A stretch of 64,000 nt of DNA from Flavobacterium sp. (GTDB taxonomy: Bacteria > Bacteroidota > Bacteroidia > Flavobacteriales > Flavobacteriaceae): NCBI RefSeq assembly GCF_004295795.1, contig NZ_SEBR01000010.1:62001-126000 (forward strand). The letters run 5' to 3'. Both the position numbers and the translations under genes were made by a program. Within the stretch, counting starts at the first letter, position 1. Every line of letters begins with the position of its first letter. A model generated the notes under the pieces. It was not told the DNA's origin and did not search any database. It saw only the letters and a list, made by a program, of their open reading frames with translations. This document shows positions 53,629 to 63,016 of this stretch, piece by piece.

Positions 53629-55815
53629 TTAACTCTCGAGTTTGACAATGTTTTTGACAGGTTTCAGCGCACTTTCCATCCAATTTAATCCCTCTCTAAT
53701 ATATTCTGGTACTATCAACTCTTCCGGAGCTTCAAAATATAAAACATCGAGTGCAAATTCGGCTTTTTTTATACCGTCACTATTAATAGCGGCATAGGCC
53801 TTTTTAGCAACGCTGGTTAAATCAGGCTCTTTTGAAGCTTGAACCATTTTTTTCAGTAAACCTGCCGTGGCAGTAATCAATTTAAACTTTTCAGTATTTT
53901 CTAAAACTAATGCATCTTCGAATGTGTACGGATATACTTTGACACCTGATAGGTTTAGCTCTGTCTGATAGGCGACTCTGATGGGATAATTTTTCAACAG
54001 TTTTTCTTCGAATTTTAGTTTGACGAGCTTGTCAACTTCTATCATTTTCGGGTTCCATTTTTTTAATGTGTCGTTATTCGTAACTTGGTCTGAATATAAT
54101 TTTGGTTGACATTTTCTGAATTTATCTTTTGGCGGATCTTGCGAAGTATCAGAGAATTTTTCCTGGGAATCTAAATCTGTAATTATCAATGTAATTAGTC
54201 CAAGCTTTTCGAGTAGCGGTTTTAATCTATGTGCATGACTTCCCCCAATCTCTAAAATTGTTACGTAACAACTATCGAGAATTTTGTGATGATTTTTGAT
54301 AAAATGAGGTAGAAGCATTCTTTCGGCAGGGCCTTCAACTAGAATTGCTGCATCTGCGAAAAACAAATCATTGTGGGTTGTGTTTAAATATCTTGTAACA
54401 AATTTCTCAGTTTCTTTTTCATCTGACAGTTTTGAATTAAATACTGACCTTATACTTAAAACCTCAGACGTGGGCGTGACGTTTTTGTTGATGTCTCTCT
54501 TAAAGTATCTTAGGCTTTCAAATTTTTGATGAGCGATGTAACTTGAGTGGGTGCTGATTACAAGCTGCGTAGTAAAATCTTTTCTAATCCCTAAATTTTT
54601 ATGAGATCTTAAGATTTCGTATGCTTTTTTTATAAAAACTTGTTGCACCTGTGCGTGAAGGTGGGCTTCGGGCTCTTCCACCAAAACTAAATGTATTGGT
54701 TCAATGGCATTATCCTTTCCCGTAATGTTTTTGCCTTCCATCATCCACTCATCACGGTATCGGATTAGCTTAAAAACAATAGAGATTAAATTTTGATAAC
54801 CTAAACCGTTATATTTTTCTGGTAATGTAAGACCTTCTGCCAGATTGTATCTTACGGCGGACTCATGATCCAAGCCGTCAGTTGCTTTTATAAGAGACGA
54901 TAGCGTTATTTGAGGATTGCCAAATCCGGGGTAATTTAAGTCACCTAATTCTTTAAGAGGTGCTTTAAAACTTGATGTCAAATTATTGTCGAACGTAATT
55001 TGTGCTTCATTTAGCTTTTCAAGCGCTTCTAAATCTTTTTCATTAGGTTCGATGGACGGGTTTAAATGTTTGTCATAATACGAGCGAAGTTGCGAGGACA
55101 ATGACTTTGCATCCTTAGATGCCGGACTATCTGAATTAGCATCGCTGAAGCCACGCTGAGCATTTATTGTATGAATTTTTATCAAACCGTTTAAAGGATT
55201 CCCTTCGAGTGCTGCACTATGCTCCGATAGTACTTGATCTTCATTCCACTTGTCGGGATCAAGTAAAAATGATTTTATCTCAAACAATGTATTTATCTTC
55301 TTTTCACAAAATTGCCAAAAACTTACAGGCCAAAGTTCTACAGCTCTGCCTGATTTCGCTTTTAAATCTTTTACCTTTTTTCTTGCGAGAATATATTCTT
55401 CAATTAACGTCTTGAGATTTCGAGGTAGTAAAACTAATCTCAGACCCAATAAACCGCCTTTCCAGTCGAGTGACGGTATAAGGTGACTTACATATCGTAA
55501 TTCTGAAATATCTACTTTAAACCATAAATCTAATGATGGAAGGTGAGGTTCGAGTAGTTTATCAATTCCAGCTTCATCATTTAAGGTCTCATTTATCACC
55601 CACTCCTCAGCAACCTTATCTAGTTCCTTCCAGTTCGTGATTGTGAAATCCTGGGTTTTAAAATCCTTTTTTTCTAAAAAAATTATTAACGCGTCCATAG
55701 CGGTTGTTTTTCCGCTATTATTTGCTCCAACAAATATAGTTTCCTCTTCTGAAAACTCAATTTTACAATTTTTTAGTTTTCTGAAATTTTTTATTCTTAC
55801 GAAATCAATTTTCAT
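53629..55815 (-). CDS. OLD-family ATPase-TOPRIM nuclease, GajA-like
   Basis: A 728-residue protein. N-terminal AAA/SMC-type ATPase: FVGANNSGKTTAMDAL (Walker A, 29-44), LVLVEEPEAHLHAQVQQVF (signature/Walker B, about 378-396), TQLVISTHSSYIAHQ (H-loop). C-terminal TOPRIM: AAILVEGPAERMLLP (Glu, about 490) and LITLIITDLDS (DxD, about 545), then TFEDALVLEN. This is OLD class 2 architecture, whose members pair with a UvrD-like helicase; Gabija GajA is the studied case (a nicking endonuclease controlled by nucleotides). It is about 150 residues longer than GajA, mainly between the Walker motifs. AT-richer than the chromosome around it. Confidence 0.85.
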   Translation of the reverse strand: MKIDFVRIKNFRKLKNCKIEFSEEETIFVGANNSGKTTAMDALIIFLEKKDFKTQDFTITNWKELDKVAEEWVINETLNDEAGIDKLLEPHLPSLDLWFKVDISELRYVSHLIPSLDWKGGLLGLRLVLLPRNLKTLIEEYILARKKVKDLKAKSGRAVELWPVSFWQFCEKKINTLFEIKSFLLDPDKWNEDQVLSEHSAALEGNPLNGLIKIHTINAQRGFSDANSDSPASKDAKSLSSQLRSYYDKHLNPSIEPNEKDLEALEKLNEAQITFDNNLTSSFKAPLKELGDLNYPGFGNPQITLSSLIKATDGLDHESAVRYNLAEGLTLPEKYNGLGYQNLISIVFKLIRYRDEWMMEGKNITGKDNAIEPIHLVLVEEPEAHLHAQVQQVFIKKAYEILRSHKNLGIRKDFTTQLVISTHSSYIAHQKFESLRYFKRDINKNVTPTSEVLSIRSVFNSKLSDEKETEKFVTRYLNTTHNDLFFADAAILVEGPAERMLLPHFIKNHHKILDSCYVTILEIGGSHAHRLKPLLEKLGLITLIITDLDSQEKFSDTSQDPPKDKFRKCQPKLYSDQVTNNDTLKKWNPKMIEVDKLVKLKFEEKLLKNYPIRVAYQTELNLSGVKVYPYTFEDALVLENTEKFKLITATAGLLKKMVQASKEPDLTSVAKKAYAAINSDGIKKAEFALDVLYFEAPEELIVPEYIREGLNWMESALKPVKNIVKLES

Positions 55816-55964
55816 ATCTGTTTTTTTATAATGCGCGTTATAGAACTGCCACCACAGCCGTTCATATGGTGCGCAAATTCTCGAATCAATCTGCGAACAG
55901 ATTGTCCTATAACAAAATTTAATCTATGATGCTAGTTTACGAATTGACAAAGCGCCTGGATCAC

Positions 55965-56381
55965 TCACCTCCCCAACAACCTCTCCATCAAAACCAACTT
56001 CTCCCGCTCAGCCTCCAACAACCGCTCATAAAGCCGCTTATTCTCCTCAAACAACTCCAAAACCTTATCCAAAGGATTAAAATTACAAACAGCACCAGTA
56101 CCAAATGCCACCTGAGTATTTGTAAACTCATTATCCGTAATGGTATTGAAGAAGTTAAAGATTGCTTCCTCGGTAAATGCCTTTATCGCCTCAGCACTAA
56201 CCCCAAGCGCCTCCGCGACATCCGCCAACCGCTTCTCATCCACCTCAGCACTATTCTCCAAAATAGAAATACTCTGCTGACTCATGCCCAAAGCCTGGGC
56301 AAGCGCCTCTTGTTTCATGCCGCGCAATTCGCGAATACGGGAAATTTTTCGTCCGATGTGGGGTTTTGCAGGAGTTTCCAT
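55965..56381 (-). CDS. XRE-family helix-turn-helix regulator
   Basis: A 138-residue protein with a Cro/CI-type DNA-binding domain (about 10-70: GRKISRIRELRGMKQEALAQALGMSQQSISILENSAEVDEKRLADVAEALGV). The remaining helices end in a coiled coil (VLELFEENKRLYERLLEAEREKLVLMERLL). The type is common in Bacteroidota. It lies 150 bases upstream of the OLD gene in the same direction, so it could control the defence pair. Its base composition is richer in C on the plus strand than the OLD/UvrD genes, so joint origin is uncertain. Confidence 0.85.
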   Translation of the reverse strand: METPAKPHIGRKISRIRELRGMKQEALAQALGMSQQSISILENSAEVDEKRLADVAEALGVSAEAIKAFTEEAIFNFFNTITDNEFTNTQVAFGTGAVCNFNPLDKVLELFEENKRLYERLLEAEREKLVLMERLLGR

Positions 56382-56459
56382 AGGTAAATGTTTGTTTTGT
56401 AAATATAGGGATTTTAAGGATTGACGATTATAATGCGAAAATACCGAACTAGCTATTGT

Positions 56460-57257
56460 TTAATATCTAGTGAGATCTAGATAACCATTTGTATTCCAGT
56501 AAATTTTATAGCGCTCGTTTGGGGTAATCTTGTAGGCTACTGATTTTCTTAGCGTAGTGATTTTAAAGTAAAGTTCCGCAACACTTACAAGATGACTGAA
56601 TTTATAGCCATTTCTTAACTGAATTTCCTCCCAATTTATATTGTCGGTACTAATCAAATATCTTACTTCTTTGTCAGTCGTATTGCTTATAGGATAAGAG
56701 TATTTATAGTTGGCGCTTAAAGATTGGTCTACTAATGCAACAATCTCTAATCTTACATTCAATCCCTGCATAGCGTTGTTGTTTCTAAAACCAAAATATA
56801 CTTTCCTGCCAATACACTCTTGACTGGCGAAACAGCAACTTACCCGATTCAACATACTTTTACATAAAGACCAATGTCCATCTCTTTTGTTTAGAAAATT
56901 ATTAGCATCGACTACATTGTCAAAGATAAATGCATCGACTGAGTTATTATCGCCATTTTTAATGGCATACTTTGCAAATGAGCTTGTCAGCGAGATATTT
57001 GTGGAGCCGATTGTTTGCAATAAATCAAACAAAGAATTCGATAAAGCGTTTGAACCCTTTGGAGTAACCGAAATCCGATAAATATAGCCTTTGGTTTTTT
57101 CAGGTAAAGTTATTTCCGCGGTATTTCTTGTGTGGCCATTTATTGCAGAAACAGAATTTACCGTGAGAGTTTCATCAGTTACTTGGATAAGTTCTTGCGA
57201 AAATATTTTACTACAAATTAGGAATAGGAATACAAGCTGAAAGTAGAAATTTCTCAT
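56460..57257 (-). CDS. Secreted protein of unknown function
   Basis: About 265 residues from MRNFYFQLVF, with a signal peptide ending KIFSQ. The mature part is beta-rich with several cysteines in the middle (SMLNRVSCCFASQECIGRKVYFGF) and aromatic residues throughout. No motif points to a function. The frame is open 17 codons upstream, but the chosen Met gives the signal peptide. It is AT-rich like its neighbours. Confidence 0.55.
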   Translation of the reverse strand: MRNFYFQLVFLFLICSKIFSQELIQVTDETLTVNSVSAINGHTRNTAEITLPEKTKGYIYRISVTPKGSNALSNSLFDLLQTIGSTNISLTSSFAKYAIKNGDNNSVDAFIFDNVVDANNFLNKRDGHWSLCKSMLNRVSCCFASQECIGRKVYFGFRNNNAMQGLNVRLEIVALVDQSLSANYKYSYPISNTTDKEVRYLISTDNINWEEIQLRNGYKFSHLVSVAELYFKITTLRKSVAYKITPNERYKIYWNTNGYLDLTRY

Positions 57258-57473
57258 ATGCTGGTGTAGGGTTTTCTTACTTTGTGGATGAATAAAAGTT
57301 TCGACCATAGTCCGAAATATATTTCATGAGTTGGCCAAATACCAGAATCTTACCTGAAGCCGTTTTTGACTTTGGGATAGGAGCACGCTGACTACTTATG
57401 TTTCTCTCAATTAGCCAACGCAAAGCGCACATAAATACAAAATCTCGGACACGGTATGATTTTAGAATAGAAA

Positions 57474-57755
57474 TTATTTATTCCATTGCTTTTTGACAAA
57501 TTCTAGCAGTTTATCGCGCATCACAATGTCACTTGCTTCTTTAAGCCTGATGATTTTCTCGACTTTCTGAAAGCTCGACTTTTGTGTAAGATCGTGCTTC
57601 TTCATAAATTCCTTAATGAAGTGTACCACCTCATATTGTTCTCTTTTATTGACTCTCTCCCTGTCTCTTGCGGCCGTGTAATTCGGATCGTCGCCCGGGG
57701 TCGTCGTGTTTTCATAATCTTGATTGACAAGATCAGATTCATCGAAATCTACCAT
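57474..57755 (-). CDS. Small charged protein of unknown function
   Basis: A 93-residue protein without signal or membrane segment. Acidic N-terminus (MVDFDESDLVNQDYE), then a basic helix (ARDRERVNKREQYEVVHFIKEFMKKH) and KVEKIIRLKEASDIVMRDKLLEFVKK. Coding is supported by a start, a stop and protein-like composition only. An 18-base palindrome (57803-57820) sits about 50 bases upstream of its start. Confidence 0.45.
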   Translation of the reverse strand: MVDFDESDLVNQDYENTTTPGDDPNYTAARDRERVNKREQYEVVHFIKEFMKKHDLTQKSSFQKVEKIIRLKEASDIVMRDKLLEFVKKQWNK

Positions 57756-57802
57756 AGTTCAAATTTTATTTTTCCAATATTAACCCAATAATTACTAGTA
57801 GC

Positions 57803-57820
57803 GTTACGGAAATCCGTAAC
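57803..57820. promoter_or_regulatory. GTTACGGA-AA-TCCGTAAC palindrome
   Basis: Two 8-base arms around AA, about 50 bases upstream of the small charged protein. It resembles the TACAGAAAATCTGTA family (shared TACRGAAATCYGTA core). Operator function is only inferred. Confidence 0.45.
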
Positions 57821-58213
57821 TGGTAGTTCGTAATGAATTATTTAAGATAATTTCCAAACAAGGTTCGAGGACAACAAAAGTGAATTAATCCGAATGACTA
57901 TTGTAAAGTCTCAGTTCTGGCTTGTTGCCTAGTCACAAAATCAGGATTTTCAAAAATGGTGTCGAACTTTTTGGGTGCAGTTCAAAAATGTGTGAAAAGC
58001 ATAAAATCCTAAAACTCACACAAAGTCTACCAAGAAAGTTCGGAGAGCAAAAAGCCAATAAAAGCAAGTGCGAAAAATGTCCGCATGAAAGCAACGGCTT
58101 ATAAGAATTCGACGACTTAGGAAATCGAAAAATGGCGGGTTTCAAAGAAAGACTTCCGGTCTCGAAAAAGCCGCTGAGCGAAAGGAATTAGGAAAGAATT
58201 TCTGACGCAGCCT
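57821..58213. other. Intergenic stretch without a convincing gene
   Basis: About 390 bases. A plus-strand frame (57922-58104, TTG start, 60 codons) has Cys residues spaced as C-x4-C ... C-x2-C and a minus-strand frame overlaps it; neither has supporting context. I see no repeat or RNA gene here. Confidence 0.4.
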
Positions 58214-58399
58214 TTACTCCACGACGGCCAAAAAGAAATACACCAATGAAAGCGCAAATGAAACCAAGCCCAGAATCAGACAAGATGTATTTAAATCGGG
58301 GCCCGAAACTGAAAAAGCGAGTCCAGACAAAACAAAGCCCGATGCAAATGTGATCGCTGATATTTTTAAGTATTTATTCTTTCTGCTGTTTGGCTTCAT
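58214..58399 (-). CDS. Small two-helix membrane protein
   Basis: A 61-residue protein: basic N-terminus (MKPNSRKNKYLK), then two hydrophobic segments (about 13-31 and 38-60) separated by SGPDLNTS. Typical of small inner-membrane proteins. Function unknown; call rests on composition alone. Confidence 0.45.
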   Translation of the reverse strand: MKPNSRKNKYLKISAITFASGFVLSGLAFSVSGPDLNTSCLILGLVSFALSLVYFFLAVVE

Positions 58400-58534
58400 T
58401 TTTTCCTAACTGTGTTCAAGTGCCATGAATTGTTTTTGACCATGTCCATTGGAATAAGTCTTGTCCGTAACAACGGTTGCCGTAATCAGCGGGCTGTTGG
58501 TGTGACTCAATTAAGGTCAACAAGAATCAAAACG

Positions 58535-59053
58535 CTAAAGCATCGATTTCCCAACAAGTTCCTCATAAATGCCATTGGCCGATTTTTTCAGGAATGTGGA
58601 CGGACCAAACTGCCCTCTTACTCGAAACTCTCCTTTCCAGACTTCCTTTTTAGTGCTCGTATCGATGCCGACGATCTCGTATTCGAAGTCCTGCAACGCT
58701 CCGTCAGTGAACATCATATTTGTCGGGCGTAAAATCAGCAACAGATCTTTGGCGTCTTCCTTGATTTTGGCATTTATCGTCTCCTGGATTTGCGAATCCT
58801 GATTCAATTTCAGGCCTTCTTTTTCATTTTCGAAAGTGATTATCTCGACTTTCTTTTGGTTTGAGGCGAAAATTTTGTCGAGCTCTTCCTTAAGGTTATT
58901 GATGTAATTTTTGGTCTCGAACTTGCGATAGGGCATAACGAAGATCACGTTTGTGTAGGACTTTTTCTTGTTGGTGTAATCTACGATGGAATCTTTTTGG
59001 ACGCCGCAGCTTATCAAACTCAGCAGGAAAAGGATCGGTGTAATTTTTTTCAT
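58535..59053 (-). CDS. Lipoprotein of unknown function
   Basis: A 172-residue lipoprotein (lipobox SLISC, Cys16). The domain reads VIFVMPYRKFETKNYINNLKEELDKIF, then a helix, then LLILRPTNMMFTDG, FEYEIVGIDTSTKKEVWKGEF: alpha/beta with a final strand pattern seen in small periplasmic proteins. No family recognised. The stretch 58400-58534 upstream of the stop holds no gene. Confidence 0.55.
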   Translation of the reverse strand: MKKITPILFLLSLISCGVQKDSIVDYTNKKKSYTNVIFVMPYRKFETKNYINNLKEELDKIFASNQKKVEIITFENEKEGLKLNQDSQIQETINAKIKEDAKDLLLILRPTNMMFTDGALQDFEYEIVGIDTSTKKEVWKGEFRVRGQFGPSTFLKKSANGIYEELVGKSML

Positions 59054-59219
59054 GTTCGGTATTGGTTGGTTGGTTGGAATGCTTTTTGGCATCGGTAATC
59101 AGATCATTGCTGCAAAATCCTTTGATCGATGAAATTGCCTGTCGCGGACGAATTTATGTAAAAAGGCGATGTCTTCGTACACGAAAGTTGAGTAGTCGCA
59201 CCCTGCAATCTATTCAGTA

Positions 59220-59798
59220 TCACTCCCGAAATTTGAATTTTCCAAACACGGCATCTTTCCTGACTTTCAAATCCGCATTGTCATCAGGATTTTTTGCGTC
59301 GGATGCCAAACACAACTGCATCAGGTTTTTGGTTGCGCCGAAAGTTATGCCTTTTGCAAGGACATCTTCAGAACTGCGATACTTGTCGAAATAAGGCACG
59401 ATTATCTCTATTATTTTCTTACTCAGATAGTCGGCAAACAGCTCGAATTCTTGTGTGATCTGGTAGTAATTTTTGAGCTTGGGCGCTAAATCCTCGATGC
59501 GCGAACCCGAAATAGGCTCGTAGTTTTTGACGAGAATATCGGTGTCGTAAATGGAAATCACGGCAAATTCCGTTTTCATGCTGTTGGAAGAACCGCTCCA
59601 CGAGCCTCGCGAATCCAAGTGGATCAGGTGGATGACATCATTCGATTTTCGGATCAGTTTCCGTCCGAATTTCTGGAATCCGAAAGGCGCAAGGTTTGCA
59701 GCGATGACATTCTCGATTGTTTTTTTGGCTTTTGCCAGTTCGGCTTTTTCGATAGGCTTGTAGTATTTAAGATCTTCCCAATTCATTTCTTTGGACAT
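59220..59798 (-). CDS. DUF4304-like protein
   Basis: A 192-residue soluble protein. NLAPFGFQKFGRKLIRKSNDVIHLIHLDSRGSWSG fits the pattern of DUF4304-type proteins (a GF-K-G-F-R segment followed by strands with I-x-x-I and a Gln/Ser-rich turn). The C-terminal helices include ELFADYLSKKIIEIIVPYFDKY. Function unknown; family assignment is tentative. Start MSKEMNW. Confidence 0.55.
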   Translation of the reverse strand: MSKEMNWEDLKYYKPIEKAELAKAKKTIENVIAANLAPFGFQKFGRKLIRKSNDVIHLIHLDSRGSWSGSSNSMKTEFAVISIYDTDILVKNYEPISGSRIEDLAPKLKNYYQITQEFELFADYLSKKIIEIIVPYFDKYRSSEDVLAKGITFGATKNLMQLCLASDAKNPDDNADLKVRKDAVFGKFKFRE

Positions 59799-59897
59799 TT
59801 TGATGTAGGCGGCTAACCTTGTGGGCGACTCTATTGAAATTTCAAGGTTGTAACCAACGATAAACCACTGATTTTTTTTGCTAAAATTACAAAAGAA

Positions 59898-60944
59898 CTA
59901 CGTTTTCTTATTTCGACTTTCTGTTTTCAGCATGAATTTGTTCAGCGCTTCGAAGAAATTATTCGAATCGTCCCACATAGGAAAATGGCTTCCGTTGGGA
60001 CAAATGAATATATCCACGTTTGCATTCTTGCTCATTCGTTCCCGCATTTTCACATAATAGGGAGGCGGAATAAAATCGTACTTTCCGCCAATGAATAAAG
60101 TCGGGATTTTTATTTCGATCAAGTAGGCGTTGAAATCTGTTGCACTGATGCTGTCGGTAAAACCGAGCTCAGACATCAGCCTTCCGGTAGAATGTTCTTT
60201 TGACAGCGAAAGTGCTTTCGGCATCGGATCAGCGACCCGAGCGTAGTGTTTTTTCAGCATGATCGGCCAAGCTTTTTTTCGTATCTGAAAACCCAAAGCT
60301 TCAGGACTGCTGAAATCAGTGAATTTTCCTGTGAATCCGAATCTCAGCGAATCGGCATACTTCGCAAATTCAGGAATGTCGTCCAAAATATCGGCGTAAA
60401 GTTGCGTTTGATACTTCTCCAAGATATCGTCCTTCTCATTGATGTTGTTGCAAAGAACCAATCCTTTCAAATGAGTTGGATATTTCGCAGCGTAGGCTTG
60501 CGCAAGTTGGTTGCCCCAGGAATGTCCCAAAATGTAGAACTTGTCCAAATGAAGAGACTGGCGCACTTCTTCGATGTCGTTTACAAAGTTTTCGACAGTA
60601 TAAAGTGTGCTGTCTTTCGGGATGTCGGAGAAATAAGTGCCAAGTTGGGAATAAAAGTAAACCGTGTACTTTTTTCCCAGATTTGCGGGGAAGTTTTCAA
60701 AGTATTCCGGAGATGTTCCCGGACCGCCATGCAAAAGAAGCAGTTTTATTTTACCTGTCCCTGATTTTTTCGTCCAGACCTTGTATTTTTTATCGCGAAC
60801 CAAAATGATTTTTACGCCATCGGCTTTCCTGGATTCGACAAAAATCGAATCTCTTTGCCTTGATTGCAGAATATCCGTTTCTTGAGCGAATCCATTTTCG
60901 GACAAAAGGAATAAGAGCACCCATAAAATGCGAAACTTTCTCAT
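59898..60944 (-). CDS. Secreted alpha/beta hydrolase, proline-iminopeptidase type
   Basis: A 348-residue enzyme with a signal peptide ending GFAQ. HGGPGTSPEYF (oxyanion loop), FYILGHSWGNQLAQAYA (nucleophile elbow), FIGGKYDFIPPPY (Asp) and CPNGSHFPMWDD (His) complete the triad. HGGPG plus GxSWG is the S33 prolyl aminopeptidase pattern; the actual substrate is open. The signal peptide puts it in the periplasm or outside. It is on the same strand as the following small genes. Confidence 0.82.
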   Translation of the reverse strand: MRKFRILWVLLFLLSENGFAQETDILQSRQRDSIFVESRKADGVKIILVRDKKYKVWTKKSGTGKIKLLLLHGGPGTSPEYFENFPANLGKKYTVYFYSQLGTYFSDIPKDSTLYTVENFVNDIEEVRQSLHLDKFYILGHSWGNQLAQAYAAKYPTHLKGLVLCNNINEKDDILEKYQTQLYADILDDIPEFAKYADSLRFGFTGKFTDFSSPEALGFQIRKKAWPIMLKKHYARVADPMPKALSLSKEHSTGRLMSELGFTDSISATDFNAYLIEIKIPTLFIGGKYDFIPPPYYVKMRERMSKNANVDIFICPNGSHFPMWDDSNNFFEALNKFMLKTESRNKKT

Positions 60945-61015
60945 CGTGTTCGAGTTCTTGTGTTTGATGCAAGTTAGGCCTAAAATTAGTTTGGTTGATG
61001 GAGTCGCAGCTTTTC

Positions 61016-61336
61016 CTACTTCTTTTTTCCAACAATTTCGGCTTGTATCCTTTCGATTTTTTTGATGTCACTTGGCCAAAGCAGCAGCGAACGAACTCCC
61101 AATTTATGCAGCGTTTTGGGCTCGACATTGTTTTTTAAAGCCCATCGGATCCATTTCGAAATCATAAACGACCAGTAAATCCAAGCAACCAAAGCTCCGA
61201 GCATGATGCAAGACGACGCGTTCAAATTGGTGAATGAGACGAGCGCGAAAAAGGAAGACAAAAGGATGATCATTACCGGAATATTGATCCAAAAGTAGCC
61301 TTTCCAAATGATTTGATATGACGATATTTTGTTCAT
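61016..61336 (-). CDS. Small membrane protein of unknown function
   Basis: A 106-residue protein with two membrane helices (about 14-34, FWINIPVMIILLSSFFALVSF, and 42-60, IMLGALVAWIYWSFMIS), followed by a basic cytoplasmic tail (LWPSDIKKIERIQAEIVGKKK). No family recognised. Confidence 0.5.
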   Translation of the reverse strand: MNKISSYQIIWKGYFWINIPVMIILLSSFFALVSFTNLNASSCIMLGALVAWIYWSFMISKWIRWALKNNVEPKTLHKLGVRSLLLWPSDIKKIERIQAEIVGKKK

Positions 61337-61352
61337 GATTTTGTGTCTCAGA

Positions 61353-61997
61353 TTACTTTCTCACCAAAGCGCCGTTGCGATAATAATACTTGCGCTTTCC
61401 GACCCTTAGGTAATTTTTCTCGAATTTGGCAACCCTTTCGCTCGCGGGAACGCCGTCACTGGTGACAAACATGCTACTTCGGGTCGTAAGTTCCAACATT
61501 ATCAATTTATCGAAATCAAAAATAACGTAGCCTTCGTAAGATCGGTAATTTAACGGGATGGCACACGTTGGACAGCAATAAGTATTCTTGAGGAATTTCA
61601 GGATCAGTTCTTTGTTTCCAGATTTGTCCAAACCGATGTGTTGTCTATCCAATATCTGAAGATACCCTGAACACTGATTTCGGGGATCACCGATTTCCTC
61701 TAAGGTGCGTCGGTTGTTTTGGGATAGTTCCGAAAGCTTGTAAACATCATATCCGTTGGAAGTCGCGATTGCAATCGAAACCGAAAAATTGTCGCTCACC
61801 AAAAAACTGTATGGGTTTGCTATTGTGTCAATTACTTTGAAATCCTTCAGTTGTTCCTTCGTTATTTCAAATTTGGAATTTTCGACGCTGGAGAATTTCA
61901 GCTCTTTCGTGTCCGGGAGTGGAAATGGATACAATTTATTCTGTCCGAAACAACAGCAAAAACTAAAAATCAGGAGTATGGAAAACGTCGATTTCAT
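61353..61997 (-). CDS. Secreted protein, tandem paralogue with a Cys-pair motif (A)
   Basis: A 214-residue protein with a signal peptide (MKSTFSILLIFSFCCCFGQ). The core VIDTIANPYSFLVSDNFSVSIAI, ELILKFLKNTYCCPTCAIPL, GYVIFDFDKLIMLELTT and the tail YLRVGKRKYYYRNGALVRK align in order with the upstream gene at 62022 (IGCPNCNQS, GYLLFDFDKLQVLKL, YVKIKGRNYRYNHNRLVLK). The CxxC and the FDFDKL word are the most conserved features; redox or metal roles are conceivable but unproven. Confidence 0.6.
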   Translation of the reverse strand: MKSTFSILLIFSFCCCFGQNKLYPFPLPDTKELKFSSVENSKFEITKEQLKDFKVIDTIANPYSFLVSDNFSVSIAIATSNGYDVYKLSELSQNNRRTLEEIGDPRNQCSGYLQILDRQHIGLDKSGNKELILKFLKNTYCCPTCAIPLNYRSYEGYVIFDFDKLIMLELTTRSSMFVTSDGVPASERVAKFEKNYLRVGKRKYYYRNGALVRK

Positions 61998-62021
61998 AAG
62001 ACAAATCTGTGACTTCAAAAT

Positions 62022-62762
62022 TTATTTCAAAACTAACCTATTGTGATTATAGCGATAGTTCCGCCCTTTAATTTTAACGTAGTTGTTCCCAAATTCAATT
62101 TTGAAATTTTCAGCGTTTTCAAGATAGTCCAATTGTTGCGCTAAACTTGTCGCATCAAAATTTATCAGCTTTAAAACCTGGAGTTTATCAAAGTCGAATA
62201 GCAGATAGCCGTTTGTTGTGTGCGCTTGCGATTGGTTGCAATTTGGACAGCCGATCGTTTGATACGAAAATTTCAGCACCAATTCTGCACTTTTGAAATT
62301 GTCGAGCTTTATTCTTTCTAGCGCCTTTATCTTGAGTTTAGGTGCCGACATTATGTCCAGATGACGCAGTTTGCCTGGATTTAAGGTATCCGAAACGCGA
62401 TTTCCGACAGCTTGATGGTCAGAAAACAACTCATAAACTTTGAACGTTTCACTGTCTTTAACCGCAATCGAAATTGTCCCGATGCTGTTGTCGAAATCCT
62501 GAATCAGATAAACTTCCGGGTTTGTTATGGCGACTGCGATTGGCGCTGTTTTTTTGTCCGAATAAACGTCAAGTTTATTGATTGTGTCAATCAGTTTATA
62601 GTTTCCGATGTCGGATGCTTTTATTGACTTCATTGATTTTTCGACACTCCGGAAAAGAAATTCCTCGTTGCCATTTGTGGAAGTCGATTCGCTGATAGTC
62701 TGACAATACAAACTATTGAAAGCAACAAAGAATGCCAGTAAAAACGGAATTTTTTTCGTCAT
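62022..62762 (-). CDS. Secreted protein, tandem paralogue with a Cys-pair motif (B)
   Basis: A 246-residue protein with a signal peptide ending LYCQ. The mature domain matches gene A at the end of the pair: KLIDTINKLDVYSDKKTAPIAVAI, ELVLKFSYQTIGCPNCNQSQ, NGYLLFDFDKLQVLKL, YRYNHNRLVLK. The two genes are 24 bases apart and same-strand, so likely a duplication. It overlaps the short gene at 62759 by four bases, implying coupling. Confidence 0.6.
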   Translation of the reverse strand: MTKKIPFLLAFFVAFNSLYCQTISESTSTNGNEEFLFRSVEKSMKSIKASDIGNYKLIDTINKLDVYSDKKTAPIAVAITNPEVYLIQDFDNSIGTISIAVKDSETFKVYELFSDHQAVGNRVSDTLNPGKLRHLDIMSAPKLKIKALERIKLDNFKSAELVLKFSYQTIGCPNCNQSQAHTTNGYLLFDFDKLQVLKLINFDATSLAQQLDYLENAENFKIEFGNNYVKIKGRNYRYNHNRLVLK

Positions 62763-62977
62763 GACACAAAGCGGCTGGTTTTAGCATTATTATATTCACC
62801 AAACTCGAAGTACACATATTTGTTTTTACTTTGGCTAAAAGCACCAATAGACAAAATCAAGAGCAGAACGCTAACAACCTTTCTTGCAGAAACTCGCTTT
62901 TTCCATATGGATTTTAGATTGAATGCATTTAATCTTGCTGTGTCGCCGTTGCTGATTTTTAGTTTCCTCATTTTCAT
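62759..62977 (-). pseudogene. Short secreted protein, possibly truncated paralogue of the next gene
   Basis: A 72-residue frame. After a basic stretch there is a hydrophobic segment (VVSVLLLILSIGAFSQ) like a signal peptide, then SKNKYVYFEFGEYNNAKTSRF and a stop. That mature start resembles GQKSHRYIKFSFDVQNKGFRT of the gene at 63017. It could be a remnant that kept only the leader and the first strand, or a real mini-protein. Its stop overlaps the start of gene B by four bases. Confidence 0.4.
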
Positions 62978-63016
62978 TATGTCTGTTGGAATAAATCGGT
63001 TTAACGCTGAGTAAAC

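Noticed and set aside
57922..58104. 60-codon plus-strand frame with Cys spacing
   Set aside because: TTG start, overlapping opposite-strand frame of similar length and no context; listed only as part of an intergenic stretch.
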